From positions 47,930,841 to 47,994,840 of the forward strand of contig CM051513.1 in the NCBI GenBank assembly GCA_028015205.1: a stretch of 64,000 bases of DNA, given 5' to 3'. Shown here piece by piece: positions 1 through 11,963 of this stretch (its first letter is position 1; the number at the start of each line of letters is the position of its first letter). A program made the position numbers and the translations under genes. The notes under the pieces are model-generated. The model was given only the letters and a program-made list of their open reading frames with translations, had not been told where the DNA came from and ran no database searches. The DNA is from Mytilisepta virgata. Its lineage: Eukaryota; Mollusca; Bivalvia; Mytilida; Mytilidae.

Positions 1-1440
1 TCAAACCTATTCCCAGAAATTACTGTTTTCAAGATTTAATTAATTGGCATGTGATGATGTCACCATTCCATAACTTTCAGTATTTTTTCGTGAATAAAAC
101 TATAAATACTTTTTGTATATCTGTATCTAGTTTTGATACGATTATTTTGTATAATCATAAGAGTTATTTGGAAAATGAAAAGGTATGGTTTCTTTTTGTG
201 CCTAGTGTACAATGTGTCAAAAAACTAATAACCTATAATCAATGACTAGTATCAAAAGTAACAAGTAACAATAGTATAAGAAACATATATACATTGAACA
301 ACCAATGTGAAGATCATTAAAAATCATAAAACATAATAACCCAAAATGAATGACTTGTATCAAAAGTAACTAGAAGTGGCGCCATAAGAAAATATGTCCA
401 TCCCCGCACTACTCATGTTACAAAAAAATAAGTGATCTTTGAGACTTTCAGGAAATTTACTAAAATTGAAATAAAAAAAATCTGGAAATTGAATCAGTGG
501 AAATGTTTGTTCTAATACAAGTACAAATTCTGAAAGTATGGTTGCTAGGTACATTTCCAAAAATATGTGGTCTTTGAGAAAGACTTTGAGGAAATTTACC
601 AAAATTTGAATGTTTATTTTTATATAATTCTAAGTATTCAGAATTTTATTTATTTCCAAATACTTGCCAAAATACGATATTTTACAAAAAGATATGGAGT
701 AAATGCACTTGAGACTATAAAACAAGCAAACTCCAACTATAATAAATTTACATGGACTGAATCTATATGCTAAAATTTCCCCCAAAAATATCCGACTTAA
801 CGTTTCGGAGAATTCAACTTAAATTCTTAAAGGCAACTTTAGGAACATTAGGTTCACCTTTATGTTTAAGTGTGACGGACGAACGAAAAATGAACGAACG
901 AACGGACCGAAAAACTATATAACCTGCAACAAAGTTGACGGGATATAAAACAAAAAAACAATTATAAAAAGCCTACCTACCTACCCAAAGCATAAAAACA
1001 TGGTCGGGCGAGGGGAAACAAAGATATTTTTTTTTAAATATGGCCAAAGACATTTTTGATTAATATTATTGACTGTTTTCCTTTTTTTTAACTGAAAAGT
1101 CTATAATTCAGGAGTTGTGAAGAGAAAATGTTTAAAAAAATCAAGAAAGAGGAGCGTTTCTACAATCCTAATAGTATTTGACCAATTATTAATGAAAGTT
1201 TCATGAAAATCTATAAATAGGCCGGTTAGAAGGAGTGGGGAGTAGACCTCGGTACCCACAGTGTAGTAGAAATACGAACCGAAAGAAGGGGTGAAAATGA
1301 GGACGGACACCTTATCACTATATGATACCCTCAATTTTAAACTAGGATGTATGATTAAATAACAACAAAAATATTCAATGCATTTTCCATTTGCTATTTA
1401 CATGGTTTTTTTAACGAGACTTGCAAGTTACTTTCTGAGC
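1..1440. other. AT-rich non-coding flank, no gene seen
   Basis: I see no convincing coding exon here. Short imperfect duplications are visible: a block near 243-262 recurs near 351-370 (shared core TATCAAAAGTAAC), and a block near 430-468 recurs near 562-610 (shared core 'ctttgag..ggaaattta'). A run of GAAC/GGAC short repeats lies at about 876-915. The open frames in this part are short and show no protein-like pattern. Confidence 0.5.
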
Positions 1441-1444
1441 AGGT

Positions 1445-4400
1445 CTAATGTGTAAAATTATCATTACTTTTGAAGTAGAAGTCGGTAATAATAAACCATC
1501 CCGGAGAGGTAGACCTTCTTATTGTAACATAGGCATTAAACCACCTTCTGTTACGATCGAAAAGCCTTTTCAATTCCATTACCAGACCACTTTTACATCC
1601 TGCTGCATTTGACAGTGCCCTAATAGATACATCTAAATAGACATCGTTTTTCATGGATCCCCTACCTTGTTTGGTAGCTAAATTCGTTTCAACAAGCTGA
1701 TTTATGTGAATTCTTGGAAGCCTATACATCGAGGAAGTTATAAGTTCTCTAAACTGTACGCATACCCTGTTCAAAATTCCGATGTAAACTGCATATTCGT
1801 CTATAAGAATAAATATTATTTTGATCTTTACCTCGCATGGTAATTTCTCGAAATTGTTACACACACTCCCAGTTTGTCTAGGATCGATCTCGCGTGAGTG
1901 CGTTGGATGACAAGGGGAATAGAACCTTTTAGGAGGTACTATTTTTCTTTTTGGTCTTCCTGAACCACGACGTTCTTGCGTCTGTTTATTTTTATTTCTG
2001 TTTGGTCCTTGTCCATGAGAATCATTCAAGCCTTGATCTAAGTTTTCTGAACTCGGAAGATCTTGCGGTTTTTTATTTGCAGGTCTGTTAGATTCATTTC
2101 CATTGGAAACATTCAAGTCTTGATCTAAGTTTTCTGAACCCGAAAGATCTTGCAGTTTTTTATTTGCAGGTCTGTTAGGTCCATTTCCATGAGAATCATT
2201 CAAGCTTTGGTCTAAGTTTTCTGAACTCGGAAGATCTTGCGATTTTTTATTTGCAGGTATGTTAGGTTCACTTCCATTGGAAACATTAAAGCCTTGATCT
2301 AAGTTTTCTGAACTCGGAAGATCTTGCGATTTTTTATTTGCAGGTCCGTTAGGTCCATTTCCATGAGAATCATTCAAGCCTTGATCTATGTTTTCTGAAA
2401 TCGGAAGGTCCTGCGATTTTTTATTTGCAGGTCTGTTAGGTCCACTTCCATTGGAATCATTCAAGCCTTGATCTAAGTTTTCTGAACTCGGAAGATCTTG
2501 CGATTTTTTATTTGCAGGTCTGTTAGGTCCATTTCCATGAGAATCATTCAAGCCTTGAACTAAGTTATTTGAACTCGGAAGGTCTTGCGATTTTTTATTT
2601 GCAGGTCTGTTAGGTCCATTTTCATTTGAAACATTAAAGCCTTGATCCAAGTTTTCTGAACTCAGAAGATCTGGCGGTACATTATTTGTATTTCTGTTTA
2701 GTCCATTTCCGTTGGAATCATTCAACTCTTGATCTAAGTTTTCTAATAAGATATAATGTACTTCGAATTCATGCCCGAGGAAAATATTTCTATTATTTAA
2801 TTGTTGGTGAGGATTGGAATTATAGGGCAATATTTCCTGTAATCCCGGTTGTTGGCTTGAAACTATTGTTATTTGTACATTAAAGACATTGGTAGCTGCA
2901 AGAACTGTTATATGATCTCCCCATTCATTGTCGTTCATTGCTTCTAAATACTCTTCCCAGTTCCTATTAGGCACGAAATTGGAAAGAGGATCACCATTTG
3001 GTAATTTGGGGTTTCTTCTGAGGTATGAAACTATTTTCCTTCTTATATCCTGTTGAGTATACATGACGTTATTTAGATTTCCAAGAGCTATAGCAAGGGA
3101 ATGAAACATGCAGTTTCCGTCTTTAGGGATGTCGGCAGTTGACGGCACAAGATTATACATTAGGGCATTTCGTGTAAGATCGTCGCTGGCTTCGCTACGA
3201 CAATTGATAAATTGACCATGGATGGACGACAAAAATTGTAAGCTTTCAAAATAGGGGTCTTTTGGTTGATGTATCACAAATTGGTCTATATCAATGAATT
3301 TGTTATGGTCCTTCAAGTAACATTTACCCGCCGTTTTTCGTCGACAGCATGTTTTAGTCATTCCGTAACTACAATAAGTAGTTGGAGGCTTTGAACAGGT
3401 AGAATCAGCACAGTTGCAAGTTTCTCTGATTCTCCTCATATTTCGTAAGGAATTAAACTGGGATCTTTTCTTCAGATCCATATCTCTGGTGAGTGCGGCT
3501 ATATCTGATACCCGAAACCATTTTGTAACGCCATCAGCAATTCTTACTTTATATGAATGCAATTTTAAGTTCCTTTTCACCACCAGTCCAGTTGTGACAG
3601 TTCTTTTCTTTTTAACATTTCCGCCAAGCTTCGACGTTTTTATCAAAACATTTTCACCGACTTCATATGTACTAGGTGGATTCCGTTTTATACTCTTGTT
3701 GATGATTTTGTCAGAAGCTTTTTTTGAATTCAATCTCCCTTTATCTCTTTTGTCATTCATTGATATTAAATGGTTTCGAATATTCCGAGTTTTATCGCTA
3801 TTTGTTGGTAATTGCATTATTTTGTGACCAAGGCGATTTGGAAGACGGCCATGATAAACTTCAAATGGTGTCATCGATAAACTATCGTGATATTCTTCAT
3901 TCCTTAACATTGCATACTTAGGCAGCGAGTCAACCCAATTGGTGTCAGTTCTCTTTCTTAGATCAAAGTACAACTTCTTTTTCCATGACGAATGAGAACA
4001 TTCAATTTTCCCCTGACTTTGCGGGTGGTAAGGACTACTTTGTATTATTTTCACGTTAAGACGTCGGCAAAGAATACCAACAGCGCCTTTAAATTCGTTG
4101 CCATTATCACACTGTATGATTAATGGTGACCCTTCGTGTTGGTAAATTTCCTGGAGGTGATTAGCGACTGTTTCGCTTGTTTTATCTGCTAACGGTCTAA
4201 GCCACAAATAGCGACTAAAAACATCCATAACTGATAAGACGTATTTGTAGGTTTTATTGTCTTTCTCCACAGGCATGTTCAAAAAAGTGACAAGATCGAT
4301 TTGATGCCTTTGTTGTACGAAATCGGCGCGGATGGGTTTAAGCGGAGCTTTGTTATCAAAAACCGGTCGATTGGCTTGTGCGTCTGGCATCGTTTTCACC

Positions 4401-4710
4401 TCTTTGAGAATATTTTTGTAATTTATTCCTTTAAATTTGTGCTTAAGTCTTTCTGTCAGTTTTCTTGCACCAGACCCCTTTGCCTCTCTTAGTGCCTTAG
4501 CTGTGTGTTTTTTTACATCTGTTTTGCATAAAAGTTCCTTTTCATCAATGTAAATTATCTTTTCAATTGTTCCTGTTTTTCGGTTCTTTCTGGTATGAAG
4601 GGATATCGTCAATCCATGTCCTCGCCATCGTCTAAGTTGTCTTAACGCTGACTGAACATCTCGAGGCAGTTTCTTCTCAGGAAGATCCTGATGCTTGTCT
4701 TCTAATATTT
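1445..4710 (-). CDS. Integrase-OTU protease fusion (Ginger1-like transposase) with F-box-like C-terminus
   Basis: A single frame of more than 1,050 codons on the minus strand. Residues below count from the TTG at 4612, which is not a real start. The frame stays open to 4729 with no ATG, and a good splice acceptor (TTTATTGTAG) ends at 4711, so this is probably a last exon and 5' exons are missing. Domains in order: DDE integrase core (D near 105 in IDLVTF, D near 165 in QCDNGNEF, E near 203 in QGKIE); an SH3/GPY-like basic segment; a Cys-rich segment near 398-435; an OTU cysteine protease near 485-620 (DGNCMFHS nucleophile motif, His in VHYILL); nine 29-residue repeats near 622-882; and an F-box-like stretch near 920-960 (LPCEVKIKI...RVCVQFREL). 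Ginger1 DNA transposons are known to pair Gypsy-type integrase with OTU or Ulp1 proteases, so a transposase role is likely. I could not find paired terminal repeats. A host-domesticated gene is the alternative. Confidence 0.8.
1964..2746 (-). repeat. Nine in-frame 87-bp repeats inside the integrase-OTU ORF
   Basis: The 87-bp period can be read from the recurring 'agttttctgaac' at 2041, 2128 and 2215, and onward. On the minus strand each unit encodes 29 residues of the type SENLDQGLNDSxGNGPN followed by RPANKKSQDLPS. Nine units lie between the OTU domain and the basic linker. Divergence is mostly substitution, and none of the nine is frame-shifted, which suggests selection for an open frame or recent expansion. 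The composition (Asn, Ser, Asp, Lys) predicts a disordered linker. Confidence 0.9.
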
Positions 4711-4823
4711 CTACAATAAATAATATGCGTTATAAGTGCTATTTCCATTAAGAGCCTGGTCTAAGTAACAAGAGGCTCGAATAAGACTGAATCGGTCACA
4801 TGTAATTTTCTATAACATTCAAA

Positions 4824-7800
4824 ACTAGAGGCTCTCAAAGAGCCTGTATCGCTCACCTGGGTTGTTGTAATAATCGGTTCCTTTGAAAAACTAAGCATCG
4901 CGTGACGGACAGGACTGAATTTGGCTAGAGAACAATAAGTTGTCATCAATTCATATTCTTCTTGTGTTAAAGATATGAAATGTTATGGCTCTAATGACCA
5001 GACTGGTCACAATCAGTCTGACCATGGAGTTTTAATTACTTATTCAAAGAAAAAACAATTATTATCAATAATGACAGGATGGAATCTTTTCCTCAAGAAC
5101 TACTCAGCATGGACCAGCACTATCTTTCAAACTAACTTGTCCAAGGTGTTGATGGAATTGACCTTTTGTATGCATTTTATCAAAATCCGTTGAAAAATGT
5201 AGCCGTGAGAGCATGGATAGTGGGAATAAAAGTACCATGACGGACACTGACTCTAAAATTGATTGTTCAACTGAATTGCAATTTTGCGCAAGACAGATTT
5301 CGATATTAAGCTGAGCAGTTTATTCTTACATTGAGTATTTACCGAGGTATATCCTTTTCACAATTACTTAGTATAGCTTTGAAAAAATGAAAATCAAAAT
5401 TTGCAAAAATTGACAGTCAATAACTCATACATCGCTAAACAGAACTTCACGAAATTTTGCACACAGGGAGATCTCATCGTGTTGATCACTTTTACACTCT
5501 TTCACAGAATTTTGATATCGTTTTCAAGTAGCTTTCCAAAAAAAATGCTGTCTGACCACTATACTCTATTTTAAGTAAAAGCAGCCATGTTTTATATTGG
5601 ATCTTCGAAGTGAGGATCGCTTGTAGCAAATATGCCATAGATTATGCAAAAAAGGCTTCCTTTGACGGCCATCTTGGATTTTTTGGAACAAAAAAAATGC
5701 ATGAAGAAGTTTTTAATATAGATCTGTCTTTCTGATGAACCAGTTCTTTATTAAAATGGAAACCTTGCTTCCGGACTATTTTTTACTGAGATTTGCTCTT
5801 CAAAATTATACGAGGGAAGGTTCAATGACTGCTGCGTGTTCTATCTCCGGTTTTAAGAATGTAGGGAGAAGTGGAACCGACGAAGAAGTGAGACGCCAGT
5901 ATATATCCACATATATTTTGCGAAACCTATTTAATAGCCCAAAATCACTAGCTTAACCTCAACCTGCATTTAGGATTTTCTGAATACATGTACCTATAAT
6001 TATCTTGTATTGATCAGCTGTTGGGGGTCTGATGTGTTTTCCACCAGCAGCACAACGAACAGACCTAAAACAAAGAAAAGAAAATCACAAACTTGCATCC
6101 TCTCATACCAGTGAACATTTGTTTCAAGTTTTGTTTAATTTGGTCAAGCGGTTTCTGAGAAGAAGATTTTAACATGTTTTCCTTATAGGGTCCAATGTTA
6201 AACTAAGATCCACGGTGGCGGCCATCTTGAATTTCCGATCGGCACAAAATCACAAACTTTCATTTCCTCATGCCAATGAACATTTGTGTCAAGTTTGGTT
6301 TCATTTGGCCCAGTGGTTTCCGAGAAGAAGATTAAAATATGTTTTCCCCAATAGGGTCCAATGTTAAACTAAGATCCATGGTGGCAGCCAACTTGAATTT
6401 CCGATTGGCACCAAAATCATGAACTTTCATCCTCTCATACTATTGAACATTTGTGTCAAGTTTTGTTTAATTTGGTCAAGCGGTTTCCGAGAAGAAGATT
6501 TTAACATGTTTTTCCCATAGGGTCCAATGTTAAACTAAGATCCATGGTGGCGGCCATCTTGAATTTCCGATCGGCACCAAAATCACTAACTTTCATCCCG
6601 TCATGCCAATGAACATTTGTGTCAAGTTTTGTTGAATTTGGTCAAACGGTTTCCGAGAAGAAGATTTTAACATGTTTTCCCATAGGGTCCAATGTTAAAC
6701 TAAGATCCACAGTGGCGGCCATCTTGAATTTCCGATCGGCACCAAAATCACAAACTTTCATCCTCTCATACCAGTGAACATTTGTGTCAAGTTTTGTTTA
6801 ATTTGGTCAAGCGGTTTCCGAGAAGATTTTAACATGTTTTTCCCATAGGGTCCAATGTTAAACTAAGATCCACGGTGGCGGCCATCTTTAATTTCCGATT
6901 GGCACCAAAATCACGAACTTTCATCCTCTCATACCAGTGAACATTTGTGTAAAGATTTGTTTAATTTGGTCAAGCGGTTTCCGAGAAGAAGATTTTAACA
7001 TGTTTTCCCCATAGGGTCCATTGTTAAACTAAGATCCACGGTGGCGGCCATCTTTAATTTCCGATTGGCACCAAAATCACAAACTTTCATCCTCTCATAC
7101 CAGTGAACATTTATGTGAAGTTTGGTTTCATTTGGCCCAGTGGTTTCCGAGAAGAAGATTAAAATATGTTTTTCCCCATAGGGTCCAATGTTAAACTAAG
7201 ATCCACGGTGGCGGCCATCTTGAATTTCCGATCGGCACGAAAATCACAATTTTTCATCTCCTTATGCCAGTGAACATTTGTGTGAAGTTTGGTTTCATTT
7301 GGCCCAGTGGTTTCAGAGAAGAAGATTGAAATGTAAAATTTGACCTCAAAAGGGCAATAACTCCTACAAAGGTTTTTAGATTTTCTTTAAAAAAATCACG
7401 GGGGGGTAGATCTTAATATGCTGAACACTTGACCTCTATCTGTTACACTTTTTGAAATAAAAAATAAAAAATGCAAAAATTTTAAGGAAAAAGGGCAATA
7501 ACTCCAACACGGGTCGTCAGATTTTCTTCAAAATTGGACAGTAAGTAGATCTCATCATGTTGATCATTTTTACCCCATGTCAAATTTTTGATATCTGCAT
7601 CGGTTTTCGAGTTATTGGCAAAAAACTGCAAGTTACCCGTATGTTCTATTTTTAGCCACAGCAGCCAGTTGGTTTTCCGATCTGCACCAAAATCACAAAC
7701 TTTAGTCTCCTCATGCCAAGGAACATTTGTTTTAAGTTTGATTTCATTTGACCCAGTGGTTTCAGAGAAAAAGATTAAAATGTAAAAGTTTACGGACGGA

Positions 7801-7878
7801 CGACGGACGGACGGACGACGGACGCCAAGTGATGGCAAAAGCTCACATGGCCTTTGGCCAGGTGAGCTAAAAACCAGC
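4824..7878 (-). repeat. Long bivalve dispersed repeat with hairpin ends (TTAGCTCACCTGG family)
   Basis: The left end reads AAACTAGAGGCTC followed by a small hairpin (AGGCTCT / AGAGCCT) and GCTCACCTGG. The right end reads CCAGGTGAGCTAA, preceded by a palindrome (GCTCACATGGCC / GGCCAGGTGAGC). The same two ends occur in opposite orientation around 61129-62223, so this is one family. There is no coding potential. The body contains 'disrupted frame' blocks such as 'ggcaataactcc' and, at 6084-7325, a 165-bp tandem array. A GGAC/GACG-rich segment lies just inside the right end. I recognise this type as common in bivalve genomes. The method of transposition is unknown to me. Confidence 0.7.
6084..7325 (+). 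repeat. 165-bp tandem array, about 7.5 copies
   Basis: Copies of GAACATTTGTGT start at 6113, 6278, 6445, 6611, 6776, 6939, 7105 and 7272, spacing 163-167 bp. Each unit includes 'tggtcaagcggtttccgag', 'gggtccaatgttaaac' and 'ggtggcggccatcttgaat'. A diverged extra copy lies at about 7662-7790. The array is internal to the dispersed repeat at 4824-7878. Confidence 0.9.
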
Positions 7879-8500
7879 TGGAACAATGGACAAACGACAA
7901 CACAATCACACTAATACTTTAATCATAATGACATTATAAATACACATCTATGAAGGGCCAAAGGCATAAAAACAAGAAAAACATCATCTTAAACGTGAAT
8001 ACGTCTAGTTACAAAAGTAATTCATTATTGCAAAGTATACATACATTAATTAATGTACTATAACAGTAAAATTACTTAGTTTAATTTTGTATTAAAAAAA
8101 TTCCCAATTAGGATCCAAATTCCCAATTTGGTGACCAAGGGACCCATTTGAAAATATCTGGAATCATCCCTGGTAAGATTCGTCATAAATAAGAAGGTCT
8201 AATCATGAAATATAATCTCAAGTACAAGGACACCATAAGAGCGCACATCTCGAAGGGGAGGACCATTTTCGAGATGCTGGGGTTGGAGGTTTTAAGCTCG
8301 GGATTTAGGGATTTCTGTGCTTTAAACCCGGGGATTTCGGGACATAAATGCACCGGGATCGAGATTTCATCAATGTTTAGGTTCCTTTGTAGTTCGGGAT
8401 TTCTGGATTCAGTAAAAATAAAGTCGGGATTCCTCCGGCCGCCCCTCATCTCAAAAATGGGAAATTGTTTTATTTACTGATGTTTATGTTTTAGAAGATT
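7879..8500. other. No gene; short GC-rich low-complexity patch
   Basis: Between the dispersed repeat and the hairpin at 8501 I see only AT-rich sequence and, at about 8280-8450, several loosely repeated 'cgggatt' words. No protein-like frame or splice pattern. Confidence 0.4.
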
Positions 8501-8605
8501 GTTGGTTATGTGTAGATACCCGAGGGAGGAGCTAAAATTCACGAGAAAGCTCTGCTTTTGAGTTAATTTTATAGCTCCTCCTCCGGGTATCTACACATAA
8601 CCAAT
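8501..8605. repeat. Inverted repeat (about 34-bp arms), fold-back
   Basis: The left arm at 8501-8534 and right arm at 8570-8605 are nearly perfect reverse complements (GGTTATGTGTAGATACCC / GGGTATCTACACATAACC), with a 35-base loop. It lies 5' of the tyrosine-recombinase relic. It could be a small fold-back element or the remains of an element end. Confidence 0.75.
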
Positions 8606-8817
8606 CATCTTTTATTTGGTAAATCACATGTACCAAAGTGACGTCAAAATAAAGGCACGTGTTGTTGTGAAGCCGTCGATAGCGTGAAAATGGAAAACGG
8701 CATGGCCATGGAAACTGGCATTGGGATAGAGGACTTGTTGGAGATTGACTGCCATTGGAATAATTCCCTAGATGACATCGCTTTAACAAAAGCATGTATT
8801 GACATAGCTTTTTCTAG

Positions 8818-9429
8818 AATAGCAAACTATTCGGCCTGCGAGGGGTTGATGAGCACAGGGAGTTAAGTGTAGATCAAATAGGTTCTGGAGCTGACCAGAA
8901 CGGGAAATTTATAATGTTTAATGGAAGAGCTAGCAAAACTTATAAAGGTAAGAGTATTTGTCATAATATTTCTTTCCAAATAATAATAAAACACTTACTG
9001 CATTAATTTCCTGCCCCGCGTGCATTTTGTGTACCCCGGCAATTGTTTGATATGAAAAATAATATTCATACCGAACATAGTCGAGTTATCAAAATATGGT
9101 TGTTTTCATATATGCATCTTCCGGCCAAGAATAGAAGATTTTTAGCCAAAACTAAAATCTCCATGCATAAAATCAATATACTATGCAAAACAAAACATTT
9201 CATTCATTCATTTTGTGGGTGTCTTCTTCGAGGTCCGCGCTACCGCACAATTTTCTGGAAAAGGTATTTTCTGAAAATCGAGCTGTTCTGAGATGAATTT
9301 GTACGCGAAAAAGGTAGCAATTTCATTATTGAGGGGGTGGACAGGGAGGGGTAGTGATTCCTGGTTCCCGCCCCCCTGACTCCCGGTTCCCGCCCCCTCG
9401 ACTCCCGGTTCCCGCCCCCCGATCTGACA

Positions 9430-9475
<46 letters not shown>

Positions 9476-10291
9476 GAACGAAGAATATCCAGCCCCATAA
9501 CTCCCGGTTCCCGCCGCCCCATAACTCCTGGTTCCCGTCCCCCTAGCTCCCGGTTCCCGCCCTCCTAAATCCCGGGTTCCCGCCCCCCCCCCCTGTCCAC
9601 CCCCTCATTATTATTTTAAGTCGATTTGTTTTTAATAATAATGTTTGTATGCAAAAACTAATATAATGTAGTGTACGTATGTATGTGTATGTGCTCGGCC
9701 CCTATGGGCGTTCAAATTAAGTTACATATTATTTGTTAAAGTAAGTATAATTTCGTTATATAATTTCAGGTGGTCTAGCCCAGATACACGTTAATCCGAA
9801 GAACATCAAACACTATTACCAAAATGAAGTCCTGTGCAAAATTTATGAAGAATATTTGGGCATTCTCTCTCAATTGGGCAGTGAAGCATTCTATCGAAGA
9901 CCTAGCGCAAAAGACAAAAAGTTGTGTGTACAAGCCATCGGGGTCAACAAGTTGGGTACAATTATCAAAAAGATGTGTGAAGAAGTCGGAATAGAAGAAT
10001 ATTTTACAAACCACTCCGGAAAGAGAACGTGCGCTACAGTGCTCTACCAAGCCGGCGTCTCGGAGTAAGAAATAATGGAAAGGACAGGGCATCGATCAGT
10101 TGAGAGTGTCCGTAAATATAAACGTCCATCAACATTTTAGAGCCGACAAACGGAAGTGCGTCAGATGATGTTAAAAAAATCAAGCGGGAAAGCGGAGAAA
10201 ATGATGTCGAAATGATTGAGAAAACTCCGATGAAAGTGTTCAACTGCCATGGATGCGTATTTAACTTTGATTCTGGTTCTAAAGAAAATTG
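8818..10291 (+). pseudogene. Crypton-like tyrosine recombinase, C-terminal catalytic part, two exons, broken
   Basis: Exon 8818-8947 (acceptor TTTTTCTAG, donor GTAAGA) encodes a segment with the first catalytic arginine, FGLRGVDEHREL. Exon 9770-10291 (acceptor AATTTCAG) joins in phase to give SKTYKGGLAQIHVNPKN, then NHSGKRTCATVL, TGHRS and VRKYKRP. These match the R...HxxR...GH...Y pattern of tyrosine recombinases as found in metazoan Cryptons and KCTD1/ZMYM-type derivatives. A TAA interrupts between GVSE and EIMERTGH. A stop and frame change follow KRPST, after which a lysine-rich tail (SDDVKKIKRES) continues in another frame to a TGA at 10291. The upstream SAM-like part is not identified. 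The family's role is site-specific DNA integration; this copy is presumably inactive. Confidence 0.75.
9331..9606. mobile_element. Small inverted-repeat insertion in the recombinase intron, with a 42-A tract
   Basis: GAGGGGGTGGACAGGG at 9331-9346 is repeated inverted at 9591-9606, flanked by ATTATT on both sides (a likely short duplication, with phase ambiguous by a few bases). Inside are about seven copies of a 20-23-bp GC-rich unit (CTCCCGGTTCCCGCCCCC) interrupted at 9433-9474 by 42 consecutive A. It resembles a MITE that carries its own minisatellite. Confidence 0.6.
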
Positions 10292-11647
10292 AATTTAAAG
10301 CAGTGGCGAATATTGATAACGTTCACGAATGCGAATTTTGTTGATTTGTATATTTTTTTCCTTGGGTTTAATAGATAAAACATTTAAAGAAGATGACAGT
10401 GCGATTTTTTTTCTATAAACGGAAATTTATGATTTGTTAATTTACAACTTTATTGATATTTCATTAGAATATAGAGTAATGTTTGTTTCAGCTGTGTATT
10501 TTTCTTGGCTCGAATTTATTGCCATCACTTTTGCATTTGTTGGTGATTGGTCGACCATCAATGCACTGTATTCTTTCTGTGGGATGTGTCAATCAATGCA
10601 TTGTATTAATTCTGTGGGTTATGTGCAGATAACCTCACACTTTTTTAAAGGAAATGTCATACAACTATGGTACATATCATAAAATTAGGATCGTGACCCC
10701 ATTTTGTTATGGTATCAACATATTCTGTAGATGATTTTTTGTTAAATATTAGTTTTTTGGAAAGTTTCAGTTTCCTCTACCTGTTATTTCAATATAACGT
10801 AATTTCTTATATCTTCAATATAAAAAGCATTGTATAAAAATAGATATCAACTAAAATTTGCAAGATAAGAAATGTGACCATTTTTTTTCCAGACTCATGA
10901 TAAATTTCAGCTCAATAAAAAATTGAAACCAAATACCGGTAATTCGGTCTTCCGTACTGCAACATGGAAGTTAAGACGCCTTCTGGTTTTGTATATGACA
11001 GAAAAAAATAAAATTTCATGGTAATTAAAACAGAAATTGTTTTTTTACATGTTTCAAAATATGTGAAATATTATTTCTGACACGTTTATAATTTTTATTC
11101 ATTTCATGAAACAGAATACGCTAGCGTTGTCAAAATAGGATGTCGGCGTCAAAACACTAATTGTAACTCTGACGTCAACTTTGTGCTATTTTTTAGTTCC
11201 AACCCTAACTTGTAGCCTTTGTATCTCAAAACGGGCATGGTGACCTATATTATAAATGGCACCATTCGATTCAGTTTTAAATTCTCTATCTTACGTTAGT
11301 TTTTGGAAAACTTTCCCACAATTTCCCGTGATATTAAAATAATGCAAAATGTCAATTTTAAACAGATAAAATGGCGTTTTCCCATATATCTTTGTAAAAA
11401 TGAGACATATGAAATTTTAAGTTGAAAATTTCGAGAAAACAAGGATGGTGACCCCCCTTATTTTATTTTATATTTCGATGTAACTCATTAAGATGAGTGC
11501 TCATGCAAAAAAAAATATTGAAATTAGAATTGAGTCCATTTGGTATCCTCTGACCTTAATATCATGGGATACCCCTGAAACGCTTAGCATGTTATACGTT
11601 CAGATGGGAGACTTCTAGTTCCCCCTCAAAAATCACTGGAACAGTAG
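10292..11647. other. AT-rich stretch, no gene seen
   Basis: No convincing exon, RNA gene or element end was found on either strand. Short open frames here lack protein-like composition. Confidence 0.4.
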
Positions 11648-11650
11648 TTA

Positions 11651-11963
11651 GGGGACAACCATTTTATTCTGAGGGGGGGGGGGGGGGGCTGTCAGTTTTT
11701 GAAAAAAAAATATTCTGGCCTGGAAAAAATGAAAATAAATAATCTGGTCTCGACCACCTAGAAAATAAATAAGATTTATAAATAATCTGACACCAGATTC
11801 TTTAGTATATAATGTACTAAAAATAAATATTCTCGCCGCGAAGCAGCGAAAAATAAATTTTCTGACCCACAAAGTTTTGAAAATAATTCATCTGACCTGA
11901 AAATAATTAATCTGACCTGACTCAAACTGCCAGCCCTCCTTTCAGAATCAAAGGGTCGTCCCA
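11651..11963. mobile_element. MITE with poly-G terminal repeat (PIF/Harbinger-like)
   Basis: The left end GGGGACAACCATTTTATTCT, followed by a run of about 15 G, pairs with the reverse complement of the right end (TGGGACGACCCTTTGATTCT then AGGAGGG). The flanks are TTA at 11648-11650 and 11964-11966, a TWA duplication as used by PIF/Harbinger elements. There is no coding sequence. The inside is rich in 'aataaat..tctgac' words. It is related to the element at 15517-16128. Confidence 0.7.

Noticed and set aside
3414..3827. 137-codon plus ORF opposite the integrase-OTU gene
   Set aside because: Shadow of the real minus-strand frame; hydrophobic, with no domain.
4761..4949. 62-codon minus ORF as the 5' exon of the integrase gene
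   Set aside because: It covers the hairpin end of the dispersed repeat and does not lead into the acceptor at 4711 with a plausible donor.
6084..7325. CRISPR-like array
   Set aside because: The whole 165-bp unit repeats, with no short repeats alternating with unique spacers, and the genome is eukaryotic.
8684..8866. 60-codon plus ORF (MENGMAMETG...) as the recombinase N-terminus
   Set aside because: It is in a different frame from the catalytic exon, which has its own acceptor at 8818. No recombinase motif lies in it.
9208..9522. Minus ORF with a poly-Phe run
   Set aside because: It reads through the 42-A tract and GC-rich repeats of the inserted element.
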